Source of the DNA: Bacteroidaceae bacterium
Lineage (GTDB): Bacteria > Bacteroidota > Bacteroidia > Bacteroidales > Bacteroidaceae
DNA length: 64,000 nucleotides
NCBI GenBank assembly: GCA_017470425.1
Contig: JAFUYT010000001.1
Coordinates: 1 to 64,000, forward strand
Reading direction: 5' to 3'
Position numbers and translations under genes: made by a program
The notes under the pieces: generated by a model
The model's input: only the letters and a program-made list of their open reading frames with translations
What the model was told of the DNA's origin: nothing
The model's database searches: none
In this document: positions 35,284 to 44,328 of the stretch, piece by piece
How the letters are laid out: every line of letters starts with the position of its first letter
How positions within the stretch are numbered: the stretch's first letter is position 1

Positions 35284-35747
35284 ATGAGATATAACAAGCA
35301 GCCAACAGACATCACCACCCAGCTTACCATGCTGAAGCAACGCGGTCTCATCGTCAGTGATGAGGACACGGCTCTAAAACAACTGGCCTCCATCAGCTAC
35401 TTCCGCCTGGCAAGTTACTGGAGGATTTTCGAGACTGACGAGGCTACACACCAGTTTGCCAGCGGCACTCGTATCGAAGATATCATTTCACTATACACAT
35501 TCGACCGTGAACTGCGTTCCATTATTTTCACCGCCATTCAGGATATTGAGGTGGCCCTGCGTACTCGCATCATTCATTTCTTCTCCCTGTCACATGGCGC
35601 ATTCTGGTTTTTGACAAGCAATTCAACAAGAAGATGCAACTGCTGCTTGACACCTGCGTCATTATAGCACATGCCATCACCGAGCACCTCACGAACTCTC
35701 CAGCGACCAGAAGTTTCCATTCTATCGTAGCTAAGGCCTCGACCTGA
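35284..35747 (+). pseudogene. Frameshifted AbiD/AbiF-type (Abi_2, HEPN) gene
   Basis: The first 105 residues match the Abi-like family: MRYNKQPTDITTQLTMLKQRG, the LASISYFRLASYW segment, YTFDRELRSIIFTAIQDIEVALRTR and the HEPN RxxxxH motif (RTRIIH), then HGAFWF. At the T-run near 35610 the frame shifts: one missing base would restore DKQFNKKMQLLLDTC and continue to a stop at 35747. The C-terminal HEPN motif (RN...H) is absent, and the family normally has about 300 residues. Abi_2 proteins are HEPN RNases in phage defence and are proposed ancestors of Cas13. The copy here is judged inactive. Confidence 0.75.
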
Positions 35748-35881
35748 TAGAATACTAACCCGTTACACAATCCTCTACATCCATCAATAGCGGCGTAAAC
35801 CATTTGATTCCGGGCAGTCGCCTTTATATCCGATTAACATAAATTAAGGGACATCGGTGATGGCAATTCGGCCAGATGCTG

Positions 35882-35889
35882 TATCTTTG
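35882..35889 (+). promoter_or_regulatory. -7 box of the 35912 gene
   Basis: TATCTTTG lies 23 bases ahead of the ATG at 35912. Confidence 0.65.
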
Positions 35890-35911
35890 TGACGATAAAT
35901 GAAACCGCATC

Positions 35912-36928
35912 ATGGAGGATACAACAGAGTTCATCGTATCGCTGCGTCGAGAGATCGAGGCTGCCGTGGGGCGCAAGATGCGCACTCCCAAGGACTTCGA
36001 CTTCCTCTCGAAAGCTGTGTTCGACAAGCTCCACGAGAACATCAGCGCCACCACGCTCAAACGCCTGTGGGGCTACTTCAAGGAGAATGTCACACCGCGA
36101 CATTCCACACTTGATTTCCTGGCACAGTTCATTGACTATGCCGGATGGGAGGACTACTGTCTGCAACATTCACCCCAGCCCGCCCCGCAGGAGATCCCAG
36201 CATCCGCCGCCACCGCCACCGCCGCCTCTGCCTCAGCCACCGCCACCGCCGCCTCTGCCTCAGCCACCGCCACCGCCGCCTCAGCCGCCTCGCCCTCCAC
36301 CCCGAGTGCGCCCGGCGATTTTGTCGCCGGGTCCCCCACCACCCACGCCGCCCGCCGCTGGACGGCATGGTATGTGGCAGCCGCCTTCGCTCTCGTGCTG
36401 ATCGCAATCGCCACCGGCATCTATCTCTCATCAGGCGCAGACACCAATGCGAATAGCACGAACAACAGATACGTGCTCAAGCAAGGGCAGAAATTCCCGT
36501 CCTGCGGAGAGTACTTATCGCTTTTCGGCATACGCTCCTCCGATACGCCCTGGCATGAGCCACTCCCCCACCACCCCAGCATCGCCGTGTGGGGACCGCA
36601 GTACCACAACCCCAACTGGCACAACGACGGCAACCCCGACAGTCTGATGCCCACCATCACCGAGTACTGGGAGCCGACGGAGATAGAGGACACACTGGCT
36701 GTACGCACCGTGCTCGATAAGATGAACCGCGAGGGCTACTACATGAGCCGGCGCCTCAACGAAGTTCGCATCACCTTCATGCGCGACCTCATCGACAGTT
36801 CATACGTCTTCCTCGGTGTCTATAGGTTCTCACTCGAGCACTCCGACACCACGCATATCGTGTGGGAGCGTGTGGCCAAGGAGTGCGATCTGAGCCAGCT
36901 GGCCTACCTCGAGCAGTTGCGGAATTAG
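35912..36928 (+). CDS. Membrane protein with Bacteroidota helical N-terminal domain and Ala/Thr linker
   Basis: The 338-residue protein starts with a helical domain (1-90) with TPKDFDFLSKAVFDKLHENISATTLKRLWGYF, a pattern seen at the front of many Bacteroidota proteins of unknown role. A low-complexity Ala/Thr/Ser linker follows (about 97-135), made by 27-bp DNA repeats, then a palindrome-encoded APGDFVAG, one membrane helix (about 152-172, WYVAAAFALVLIAIATGIYL) and an exported C-terminal domain (about 185-338). The topology, cytoplasmic domain then one helix then exported domain, would suit signalling. The family was not recognised. Confidence 0.7.
   Translation: MEDTTEFIVSLRREIEAAVGRKMRTPKDFDFLSKAVFDKLHENISATTLKRLWGYFKENVTPRHSTLDFLAQFIDYAGWEDYCLQHSPQPAPQEIPASAATATAASASATATAASASATATAASAASPSTPSAPGDFVAGSPTTHAARRWTAWYVAAAFALVLIAIATGIYLSSGADTNANSTNNRYVLKQGQKFPSCGEYLSLFGIRSSDTPWHEPLPHHPSIAVWGPQYHNPNWHNDGNPDSLMPTITEYWEPTEIEDTLAVRTVLDKMNREGYYMSRRLNEVRITFMRDLIDSSYVFLGVYRFSLEHSDTTHIVWERVAKECDLSQLAYLEQLRN
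36209..36283 (+). repeat. 27-bp in-frame repeats
   Basis: Nearly three copies of a 27-base unit encode Ala-Thr-Ala-Thr-Ala-Ala-Ser-Ala-Ser. The period is a multiple of three, so length changes keep the frame. Confidence 0.85.
36311..36331. repeat. Palindrome inside the 35912 gene
   Basis: Arms CCCGGCGA and TCGCCGGG flank TTTTG. It lies between the Ala/Thr repeats and the membrane helix. Confidence 0.8.
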
Positions 36929-37015
36929 CCCATTTCATCGGGGGAAAGCGCAAATGGACCAAATGGACCAGTCATAAGATTTTGTTTGGACTGGTTCATT
37001 TGTCCTCGTTATGGT

Positions 37016-37023
37016 TACCTTTG
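37016..37023 (+). promoter_or_regulatory. -7 box of the subtilisin gene
   Basis: TACCTTTG lies 36 bases ahead of the ATG at 37059 and overlaps the apparent upstream start at 37011, which is therefore rejected. Confidence 0.7.
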
Positions 37024-37058
37024 CACCCGCAAGACAACTAACCATAACAATAACATCT

Positions 37059-40000
37059 ATGAAACACTTATCTCTTACCGCTCTGACGCTGCTCTGGGCA
37101 GCGGCAACGATGCCCGCGTTCTCGCAAGTCTCAAACGACAATGAGGACGGAGTGTACAAGATTGACCGCACTTCTGCCACCGACTTCGTGCCGGGACAGG
37201 TGCTGGTGAAATTAAAAGACAGCGCACCCGCACAGGTGCGACGAAATGCCAAGGGCAAGTTCCTGAGCGCTGGTGTTGGCAATCTCGACAAGGTGCTACA
37301 AGAGTTTGGCGTCGAAAAAATGGAGCAGCTGCTGCCTCATGCCAATACTTCCAGGAATCCTCGTCGAGCCAAGGCATACAGCGGTGACATCGTTGAAGAA
37401 CGCGACCTGACACAACTCTACAAAGTTGTACTTCCAGAGGAGAAGGCCGGGCAAACCTTGCAGATGGTGGAGAGACTGAAGGGACTTGGCGAGGTGGAGT
37501 TTGCCGAGCCTAACTACAAACTATACATCACGGATGCCATGATTGCCGAGAGTTATAGCGACAATCCGATGGCTTCGCAGCAATGGTATCTTGACAACTA
37601 TGGTGTGAAGGAACTTTGGACAAAGCCCATCATCAACCCGAAGCGCCCTGTCATTGCCATACTCGACACGGGTGTCGATATGACGCACCCCGACCTCGTG
37701 GATAATCTGTGGATAAACACTGCCGAGGCCAATGGCGAAGAGGGTTACGATAACGATGGCAACGGCTTTGCAGGTGACGTTCATGGTTGGGACTTCATCA
37801 ACAACACCCCCAACGTGCGCGACTTCAACATGCACGGCACCCACGTGGCAGGCATTGCTGCCGCCTCCAACAACGGCATCGGCATTGTCGGTGCCAACCC
37901 GCAGGCCCTCATCATGCCCATTTCGGTGATGCAGAGCGACGGAACGGGCGACGTAGCCACCATCATCAAGGGTATTGACTATGCCGTACAGAATGGTGCC
38001 GACGTGCTAAACTTCTCCTTGGGCACCTATGCCAACAGCCTCGCCATGCGCCAGTCGCTGGAGCGTGCCTACCAGACTGCGGTGATTGTGGCTGCCGCAG
38101 GTAATGATGAATTAGGTATCTATCCTGAATGTGGTTCCTCGAAATATAAACCTATGTTTCCTGCTGCATATCCTTTTGTCCTTGGTGTTCAGGCGACAAA
38201 TCAATATGGTAGCCGTGCCCGTTTTAGTAATTTCGATTGTGATGGCCCAAATTATTCTGCAGTTTCTTCAAAATATGACCCCGAAGGCTTCAACTACGAA
38301 CTGTTTGCTCCCGGTGTCAATATATTAAGCACTATTCCTGGAGGAAAATACAGGGAACTTAATGGCACATCAATGGCATCCCCCCTGGTGGCTGGCGCTG
38401 TCTCTGCATTAAAAATGGTAAAGGAATATGACACGCAGGAAATCCTCTGGGGAGACCTTTTGCATACCCATAATATAGCGGAGGCATACGCCGTTACCGA
38501 ACGTCCGGCAGAACTGGATATGCTGAATATACAAATGCGCAATCGCAAGGAATTGTCCGATGAGACCGAGGAAGACTATAGCGGCGACCACGAGATAGAT
38601 GCAGGCGAGACGGTCTCCATTTATCCTGTCATCCGCACCACCTTTGGCGAAGCAAGCAACATCAAGATGCATTTGGAGATGGGCGATGAGTTCGAAGACC
38701 CTAACACGGTGGAGTTCTTGACGAATGAAGTGGATTTTGGTCTGCACCTTGATGCCTATGGCAAGGGCGTTTCTCTGAATCCATTGCAAGTGAAAATCGC
38801 TGATAACATTGCCGATAACCGGCATATTAAACTGAAGGTGGTGGCTGTTTGCGATGAGTCAGAAGATACAATCGAATGGCCGTTTACAGTAGTTGTAGTT
38901 AATATGGTAAAGATAAGCGGCCTTATCAGTGAAGACCGAACGCTGACCGCCGACCATGTCTATTACGTAAATGACAATTTGGCCATTACGGAGGGTGCCA
39001 CACTGACCATTGAGCCGGGGACTCGACTGGAGTTTGCTTCGGGCAAGATGCTCTCATCGTTTGGCAAGCTCAAAGCCAACGGAACCCCCGAGAAGCCAAT
39101 CGTCTTCACGGGCTACCACAGCGCTTACTGGGGTGGCGTGAAGACACACGAGTCAAAAGGGCAACATTCATACTGGACAAACACAGTGTTTACCAACGAC
39201 GAGCAGACACTCTTCACGCTGTTACCTTCGGAAGCTACTCCTAATAAGCTGGATGTATCTATTTTCACCAAACATATTTATTATAAAGACGGCGAAAACT
39301 ACACAGGAAAAGGGTTTTCTTTCCTTGACTATGTGAATGGATGGAATCATGAAATGGCTTCAAGAGACATGACTGCAAGGCAAGACCTGCTGACCGACCC
39401 CGATTTCATCACTCCCGCCTTACAACAGATGAAGCAAGACATAGAGGACTATTGCAATAGCTATGCTACGGAGTGGTCGGAGGAGTATCCGAACGACGCT
39501 TATGTCCAAATCTATAACAATCAATGGTACATCTACGACAACCCGCGCGATACCATTTCATACTGCAGGCTGGACCATCTACCAAACACAGCGACGTATC
39601 TGCCCTACTTAAAAGACTGTGTCGTCACCTGTAATAATGACCCTAATTGGGGGCTACTTCCAATGCCTTCTCTGGTGGGCGTAAGAAACAACATTGTAAA
39701 CGGATATATAATGGGAGCGATAAATGAAGAACTAACTCATAGCAATCTTGTCAATCTGTGTGTAGGAGGATACGCTTATAGTAATCTGCACAGCTGTAAT
39801 TATTTCAATAACAACGTGCGTGACTCACGTGGTCGTACGACTGACTATATGTTGGATTTTAATCCAGGCAGCCCCGCGGTCGACAAGGCTGAATATCCCT
39901 CTTACTTGGGAACGTCTCGGGAAGATTTGGTACGTCCTCACATCTGCGAAATGGGTAACGGTGGTGATGGCTATGGTAGGATTGACCTGAGCAACATGCC

Positions 40001-41411
40001 CGCACAGCCTTTCGCCGAGGCCCACGGCATCGTGTGGAAAGTCTGCGTCAACGGCAAAGATGCGCAGGACGAGTTCGAGGACCTGCCACCTCTCGGTGTG
40101 GGCAGGCATAAGTTCGAGGTTTATTTCAATCGCCCGATGAATGTGGCCGTGGCACCGCAGATTTCGTTTGGCGTCCGTGACCCTTGGACACAGAACACGG
40201 TTGCAGAGGATGGCAGTTGGAGTGCCGACAGCCTCGTCTATACGGCCTACAAGACCATTGACGGCAAGACGAAGAGCGACGGTGTGAACCGCATTTATGT
40301 ATGGGGTGCAGAGGACAATGAGTATTTCGAGATTCCCTACGAGAAGACACGCTTCAATATCAATATTCAGGCTGCAGGCTCAATGGCCACTGGTTTTGCT
40401 GCCGAGGCAAAAATGGGCCGCGTTGACTTGACGTGGAATAATGAAAACAACGACTTCGACGATGCTATGGGCTTCAATATCTACCGCTATGGCGAGTCTT
40501 ATCAGAAGATTCTGCCAGCAGGATGGCGCGACGATGGAAAATATTATAGTAATCCTGATACCATTATGGTGGCCGACACGCTGCGTCTGAATCGTGAAAT
40601 CGTAGATATCGAGACGACAGAGTTCACCGACTATGAAGTGACACCTGGAACAACCTACTACTATTATTATAAGGTACTGTCAACGGGTTTGACGGAGTAT
40701 GACGTGTCCAACGTGGTGGCAGCGACACCGCTCACATCAACGCTGGGTGATGCCAACGGAAGTGGCGATGTGGATGTGGCCGACGTCATCACCACCGTGA
40801 ACTACGCTGCCGGCATGGAGCCCAAGCCCTTCATCTTCGAGGCGGCCGACATGAACACAGACCTTAGCATTGACATCCTCGACGTGATCGGCATCATCAA
40901 AAAGATACTGAACCCCGATGCCGAGGTGAAGGCTGCGGTAGAGGCTGTGGCCACCTACACCATCAAGGACGGCACGCTGTATGTGGAGAGTCCTGTGGCA
41001 CTGGCGGGCGTGCAGGTGCAACTGAGTAATTCACAATGCACAATGCATAATTCACAATTCAGAGTGGCTGACGACCTGAATGGCTTTGAGCATACATCGG
41101 CTTGGCTGAGCGACAACGACTATCTATTCCTCGCCTACAACATGAACGGCAAGACTCTCGACGCCGGCAAGCACGCCCTGCTGCACATCGGCACGGCCAA
41201 GATTGCCGACATACACTTCAGCGACAGCGCAGGCCACAACGTGGAGGCTATGGGCGACGAGGCTACTCGCGTGAACCGCATGGCCAGCGACGTGATGACC
41301 GTGCCGGGCATCTACGACCTGCAAGGCCGCAAGATCACTGGCAACAGCGCTGAGCAAAGCTGTCTGCCAAAGGGTGTCTATATCATTAACGGGCACAAAG
41401 TCGTGCGCTGA
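37059..41411 (+). CDS. Secreted S8 subtilisin-like protease with dockerin and T9SS tail
   Basis: The 1450-residue protein has a signal peptide (MKHLSLTALTLLWAAATMPAFSQ cut near 22) and a propeptide with VPGQVLVKLKD. The catalytic S8 domain has the Asp in AILDTGVDMTHPDL, His in HGTHVAGIAAASNNG and Ser in NGTSMASPLVAGAVS, so it looks active. Beta domains follow, then FN3-like sequence near 1115-1220. A dockerin-like pair (DANGSGDVDVADV and DMNTDLSIDILDVIGI) and the sorting tail YDLQGRKITG end the protein. A repeat-derived insert (LSNSQCTMHNSQF) sits between dockerin and tail. Patches near 38100-38400 and 39600-39850 are AT-rich compared with the rest. The next gene encodes cohesins. Confidence 0.9.
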   Translation: MKHLSLTALTLLWAAATMPAFSQVSNDNEDGVYKIDRTSATDFVPGQVLVKLKDSAPAQVRRNAKGKFLSAGVGNLDKVLQEFGVEKMEQLLPHANTSRNPRRAKAYSGDIVEERDLTQLYKVVLPEEKAGQTLQMVERLKGLGEVEFAEPNYKLYITDAMIAESYSDNPMASQQWYLDNYGVKELWTKPIINPKRPVIAILDTGVDMTHPDLVDNLWINTAEANGEEGYDNDGNGFAGDVHGWDFINNTPNVRDFNMHGTHVAGIAAASNNGIGIVGANPQALIMPISVMQSDGTGDVATIIKGIDYAVQNGADVLNFSLGTYANSLAMRQSLERAYQTAVIVAAAGNDELGIYPECGSSKYKPMFPAAYPFVLGVQATNQYGSRARFSNFDCDGPNYSAVSSKYDPEGFNYELFAPGVNILSTIPGGKYRELNGTSMASPLVAGAVSALKMVKEYDTQEILWGDLLHTHNIAEAYAVTERPAELDMLNIQMRNRKELSDETEEDYSGDHEIDAGETVSIYPVIRTTFGEASNIKMHLEMGDEFEDPNTVEFLTNEVDFGLHLDAYGKGVSLNPLQVKIADNIADNRHIKLKVVAVCDESEDTIEWPFTVVVVNMVKISGLISEDRTLTADHVYYVNDNLAITEGATLTIEPGTRLEFASGKMLSSFGKLKANGTPEKPIVFTGYHSAYWGGVKTHESKGQHSYWTNTVFTNDEQTLFTLLPSEATPNKLDVSIFTKHIYYKDGENYTGKGFSFLDYVNGWNHEMASRDMTARQDLLTDPDFITPALQQMKQDIEDYCNSYATEWSEEYPNDAYVQIYNNQWYIYDNPRDTISYCRLDHLPNTATYLPYLKDCVVTCNNDPNWGLLPMPSLVGVRNNIVNGYIMGAINEELTHSNLVNLCVGGYAYSNLHSCNYFNNNVRDSRGRTTDYMLDFNPGSPAVDKAEYPSYLGTSREDLVRPHICEMGNGGDGYGRIDLSNMPAQPFAEAHGIVWKVCVNGKDAQDEFEDLPPLGVGRHKFEVYFNRPMNVAVAPQISFGVRDPWTQNTVAEDGSWSADSLVYTAYKTIDGKTKSDGVNRIYVWGAEDNEYFEIPYEKTRFNINIQAAGSMATGFAAEAKMGRVDLTWNNENNDFDDAMGFNIYRYGESYQKILPAGWRDDGKYYSNPDTIMVADTLRLNREIVDIETTEFTDYEVTPGTTYYYYYKVLSTGLTEYDVSNVVAATPLTSTLGDANGSGDVDVADVITTVNYAAGMEPKPFIFEAADMNTDLSIDILDVIGIIKKILNPDAEVKAAVEAVATYTIKDGTLYVESPVALAGVQVQLSNSQCTMHNSQFRVADDLNGFEHTSAWLSDNDYLFLAYNMNGKTLDAGKHALLHIGTAKIADIHFSDSAGHNVEAMGDEATRVNRMASDVMTVPGIYDLQGRKITGNSAEQSCLPKGVYIINGHKVVR
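41026..41064 (+). repeat. AATTCACAATGCACAATG repeat inside the protease gene
   Basis: Imperfect tandem copies of AATTCACAAT and ATGCACAATGC lie in frame and encode NSQCTMHNSQF. This AT-rich unit is of the intergenic type and looks like an insertion. Confidence 0.7.
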
Positions 41412-41420
41412 TTTTAACAG

Positions 41421-41497
41421 ACAACGAATTAGACGAATTAGACGAATTTCGGCATGACTTGGGAATCATTCGTATAATTGGTGTAATTCGTTGTGAT
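41421..41497. repeat. Long inverted repeat between protease and cohesin genes
   Basis: ACAACGAATTA and TAATTCGTTGT are exact inverted copies. Between them lie further GACGAATTA and ATTCGTATAATT copies that extend the pairing imperfectly. It could work as a terminator for the protease gene and overlaps the region expected to hold the next promoter. Confidence 0.6.
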
Positions 41498-41521
41498 AAG
41501 AACAAAAAAAAGACTCTGTAT

Positions 41522-44152
41522 ATGAATAAGATAATGTTTGTATTGGCCAGCGTGTTCCTGTGCTTCGGCATAGGAGCCAGGGCTGGCAATGTGGTCACGA
41601 TAGGCACGGTCAGCGGTGTGCCGGGCGACGAGGTGACGGTCAGCATCGGCCTCACAAACACGGATGCCGTTGCCGCCCTGCAGGTGCTGCTGCCACTGGG
41701 CGAACAGCTGAGCTACGTGGAAGGCTCGGTCGCGCTCGGCAGTCGTTGCAGCAGCCATAGCGTGACAGCGGGTGTGAAGGACGGAGCACTCAGCCTGATG
41801 ATTTACTCCCTGAACATGACGGCCTTCAGCGCGGGCGAAGGTGAGGTGGCTTCCTTCCGGCTGAAGCTGGGCAACCAGCCATCCGACATTGTGCTGGCCG
41901 CATCGAAAGTACTGCTGACCGACACCGACGGCAACAGCATCGCCGACGCCACGGCTACCGGCGGCAGCGTGAGCATACGCTGTGCACGGGCGCAGTACAG
42001 CACGACGAAAGTGGATTTCGGCAGCGTGCCCATACGCAGCACGTACCACCGGTCGGTGCAGGTGACCAATACGGGCAACGAACCGCTGACGATCTCCGGC
42101 CTTCAGTTCAGCAGCTATCCCACCCGCTTCTCCTCCGACACCTCATTCCCGCTGACCGTAGAGGCGGGCAGCAGCACCAGCATCGACATCCGCTATGAGC
42201 CCGATGCAAGGGGTACGGTGAAGGAGACGGTAAAGGTGGTGTGCAACAGCATCTCGAAGCTGAACAGCATCACGCTGGCGGCGCAGCCCTTTGCCGTGAA
42301 CGAGCTGCACATACAGCCCGCCGAGGGCCTCTCCGACGAGACGGTTACAGTTGCGATGACAATGAACAACATGGACGCCATCAGCGGCTTCCAGCTGGAG
42401 TTCACGCTGCCGGAGGCGCTGACCTACGTGACGGGCAGCTTCGCACTCTCCGGCCGCAAGCAGAACCACAGCGTGGTGGAGTCGCTATCGAACGGCACCC
42501 TGCGCATCCTCTGCTATTCCCCCGACGACACCGCCTTCACGGGCGAGGACGGCACGCTGGCCACGATGCAACTGCGGCTCACGGGGCGCAACAGTGCAAC
42601 GCTGAAGGCATCGAAGTGCCTGCTCACAGCCACCATCGACAACGTGGTGACCGATGTGTGTTCTGCCGACTACGGCGCCACCGTCACCATCCGAAGCCCA
42701 CGAATCAATGCCAACAACAAGCTGGAGATGGGAGCAACGCCCGTCACAGAGGATGCGATGTCCGCTCTCACGGTGCGCAACTACGGCAATGCACCGCTGA
42801 TCCTCAGCCGCGTGGTGTTTGCCGATGAAGGCTTCGCCATCAGCGAGGACCTGCCCGTGACAATCGAGGCATGGGGCTCGAAGGAGCTGACCGTGGTCTA
42901 TCCGAGCAAAACCGAGGGCGACTACTCCACGACGATGCACATCTACAGCAACGACCCGGAGCAGCGCCTGCTGGATGTCAGCGTGACCGGTAACCGCTTC
43001 GCGCCGAACTATCTGTCGTTCGCCGCGAAGGATGTCCTCGCGGGACAGGATGTGAGCGTGGATGTGTCGATGAGCAACTACGATGCCGTCAACGGCTTGC
43101 AGTTCGACGTGGAATATCCGTCGGACTACTACGAGCCCACCTCTGAGCTGACGACGACGGCACGGGCCGCAGGACTTACGGTGACCGAGCACAGCATCGC
43201 GACGAACACCGTCCGCTATTTCTTCTACTCCCTCAGCGATGCCGCCATAGCAGCGGGCGACGGCCAGATCCTCACCTTCACGCTCCACGCCAAAGGCAAT
43301 GCCCCGGAAGGTGAATATGCCCTCCAAGTGAAGAACATCATCCTTGGCACACCCGCGATGGCCAACAAATACGCTGGCGACATGACCGACGAGGTGACAT
43401 TTCAGGTCGTAGATAGGCTCACCATTGTTCTCGACGAGAACTCCACCGTGCCACCCGAGGCCAGCGACGGCGCAGTGAATGTGCGGATGAAGCGAACCAT
43501 CAAGGCCGGGGAGTGGAGCACCATCTGCCTGCCCTTCGCCATGACGACGTCACAGATGACAGCAGCCTTCGGCGAGGATGTCGAGCTGGAGGACTTCACG
43601 GGCGTAGAGGCAACCTACGATGATGCCGGGGAGAACATCATCGCCCTGACATTGAAATTCCGGGATGCCACCTCCATCGAGGCGAACCATCCTTATATCT
43701 TGAAGGTGTCGGAACCTGTAGCGGAGTTTACCGTGGAGGATGTCGTCGTTGAACCCGACGAGGCTGCTGTGAACTGCGACCGCATCGGGCAGGGAACGAT
43801 GAAAGACCCCTACCTCTACAACAGCTTCATCGGCACCTACGTCGCCCAGACAGAGCTCGCCGCTATGAAGCTCTTCCTCGATGACAACACGTTCTACTAC
43901 TCAACTGGACAGACCAAGATGCAAGCCTTCCGCGGCTACTTCGACTTCTACCACGTGCTGACCGCCGTGGAGGAGGCTCATTCCAAAGTGGTGATGGTCT
44001 TCAACATCGATGACGTAGCAACGGGCATAGAAGGAAGAACGAATGACGGAATGACAGGTGACGAATGTTTCGACCTCGCCGGACGTCGTGTGGCGAAGCC
44101 TCAGCAGCGCGGCCTGTATGTCATGGACGGACGAAAGGTCGTCGTGAAGTAA
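41522..44152 (+). CDS. T9SS surface protein with three cohesin-like domains
   Basis: The 876-residue protein has a signal peptide (MNKIMFVLASVFLCFGIGARA). Three similar beta domains follow at about 22-150, 275-395 and 495-620. Each opens with GxxGDEVTVSIGLTN, DETVTVAMTMNN or GQDVSVDVSMSN and carries LQVLLP, FQLEFTLP or LQFDVEYP, as in cohesin modules. DUF1573/ASH-like domains lie between them (VDFGSVPIRST, LEMGATPVTED). The tail FDLAGRRVAKPQQRGLYVMDG is a T9SS sorting motif. Cohesins bind dockerins with Ca2+, and the neighbouring protease has a dockerin-like pair. The ATG at 41522 is preferred because a signal peptide begins there. Confidence 0.8.
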   Translation: MNKIMFVLASVFLCFGIGARAGNVVTIGTVSGVPGDEVTVSIGLTNTDAVAALQVLLPLGEQLSYVEGSVALGSRCSSHSVTAGVKDGALSLMIYSLNMTAFSAGEGEVASFRLKLGNQPSDIVLAASKVLLTDTDGNSIADATATGGSVSIRCARAQYSTTKVDFGSVPIRSTYHRSVQVTNTGNEPLTISGLQFSSYPTRFSSDTSFPLTVEAGSSTSIDIRYEPDARGTVKETVKVVCNSISKLNSITLAAQPFAVNELHIQPAEGLSDETVTVAMTMNNMDAISGFQLEFTLPEALTYVTGSFALSGRKQNHSVVESLSNGTLRILCYSPDDTAFTGEDGTLATMQLRLTGRNSATLKASKCLLTATIDNVVTDVCSADYGATVTIRSPRINANNKLEMGATPVTEDAMSALTVRNYGNAPLILSRVVFADEGFAISEDLPVTIEAWGSKELTVVYPSKTEGDYSTTMHIYSNDPEQRLLDVSVTGNRFAPNYLSFAAKDVLAGQDVSVDVSMSNYDAVNGLQFDVEYPSDYYEPTSELTTTARAAGLTVTEHSIATNTVRYFFYSLSDAAIAAGDGQILTFTLHAKGNAPEGEYALQVKNIILGTPAMANKYAGDMTDEVTFQVVDRLTIVLDENSTVPPEASDGAVNVRMKRTIKAGEWSTICLPFAMTTSQMTAAFGEDVELEDFTGVEATYDDAGENIIALTLKFRDATSIEANHPYILKVSEPVAEFTVEDVVVEPDEAAVNCDRIGQGTMKDPYLYNSFIGTYVAQTELAAMKLFLDDNTFYYSTGQTKMQAFRGYFDFYHVLTAVEEAHSKVVMVFNIDDVATGIEGRTNDGMTGDECFDLAGRRVAKPQQRGLYVMDGRKVVVK

Positions 44153-44255
44153 AGAATGTATTTTAATTAGACACTCCTCCAGTCAAAGAACCTCTTTTTG
44201 CACCCGTTTCAATACTTTTGTCTGCATTTATGCGTTGGCTTCCACTGATTCTTCG

Positions 44256-44263
44256 TAACTTTG
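44256..44263 (+). promoter_or_regulatory. -7 box of fucO
   Basis: TAACTTTG lies 66 bases ahead of the ATG at 44329. A second candidate, TACTTTTG at 44213-44220, lies upstream. The leader contains the small palindrome TTAGCAAGCTAA. Confidence 0.6.
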
Positions 44264-44328
44264 CACTATCATATTAAGAATTAGCAAGCTAAGGACTCTT
44301 ACTAACTAACCTCATTTAAAGCAAATCT

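Noticed and set aside
35080-35340. 86-residue minus-strand frame overlapping the abi-like promoter
   Set aside because: It has no recognisable motif and overlaps the promoter, leader and start of the abi-like gene.
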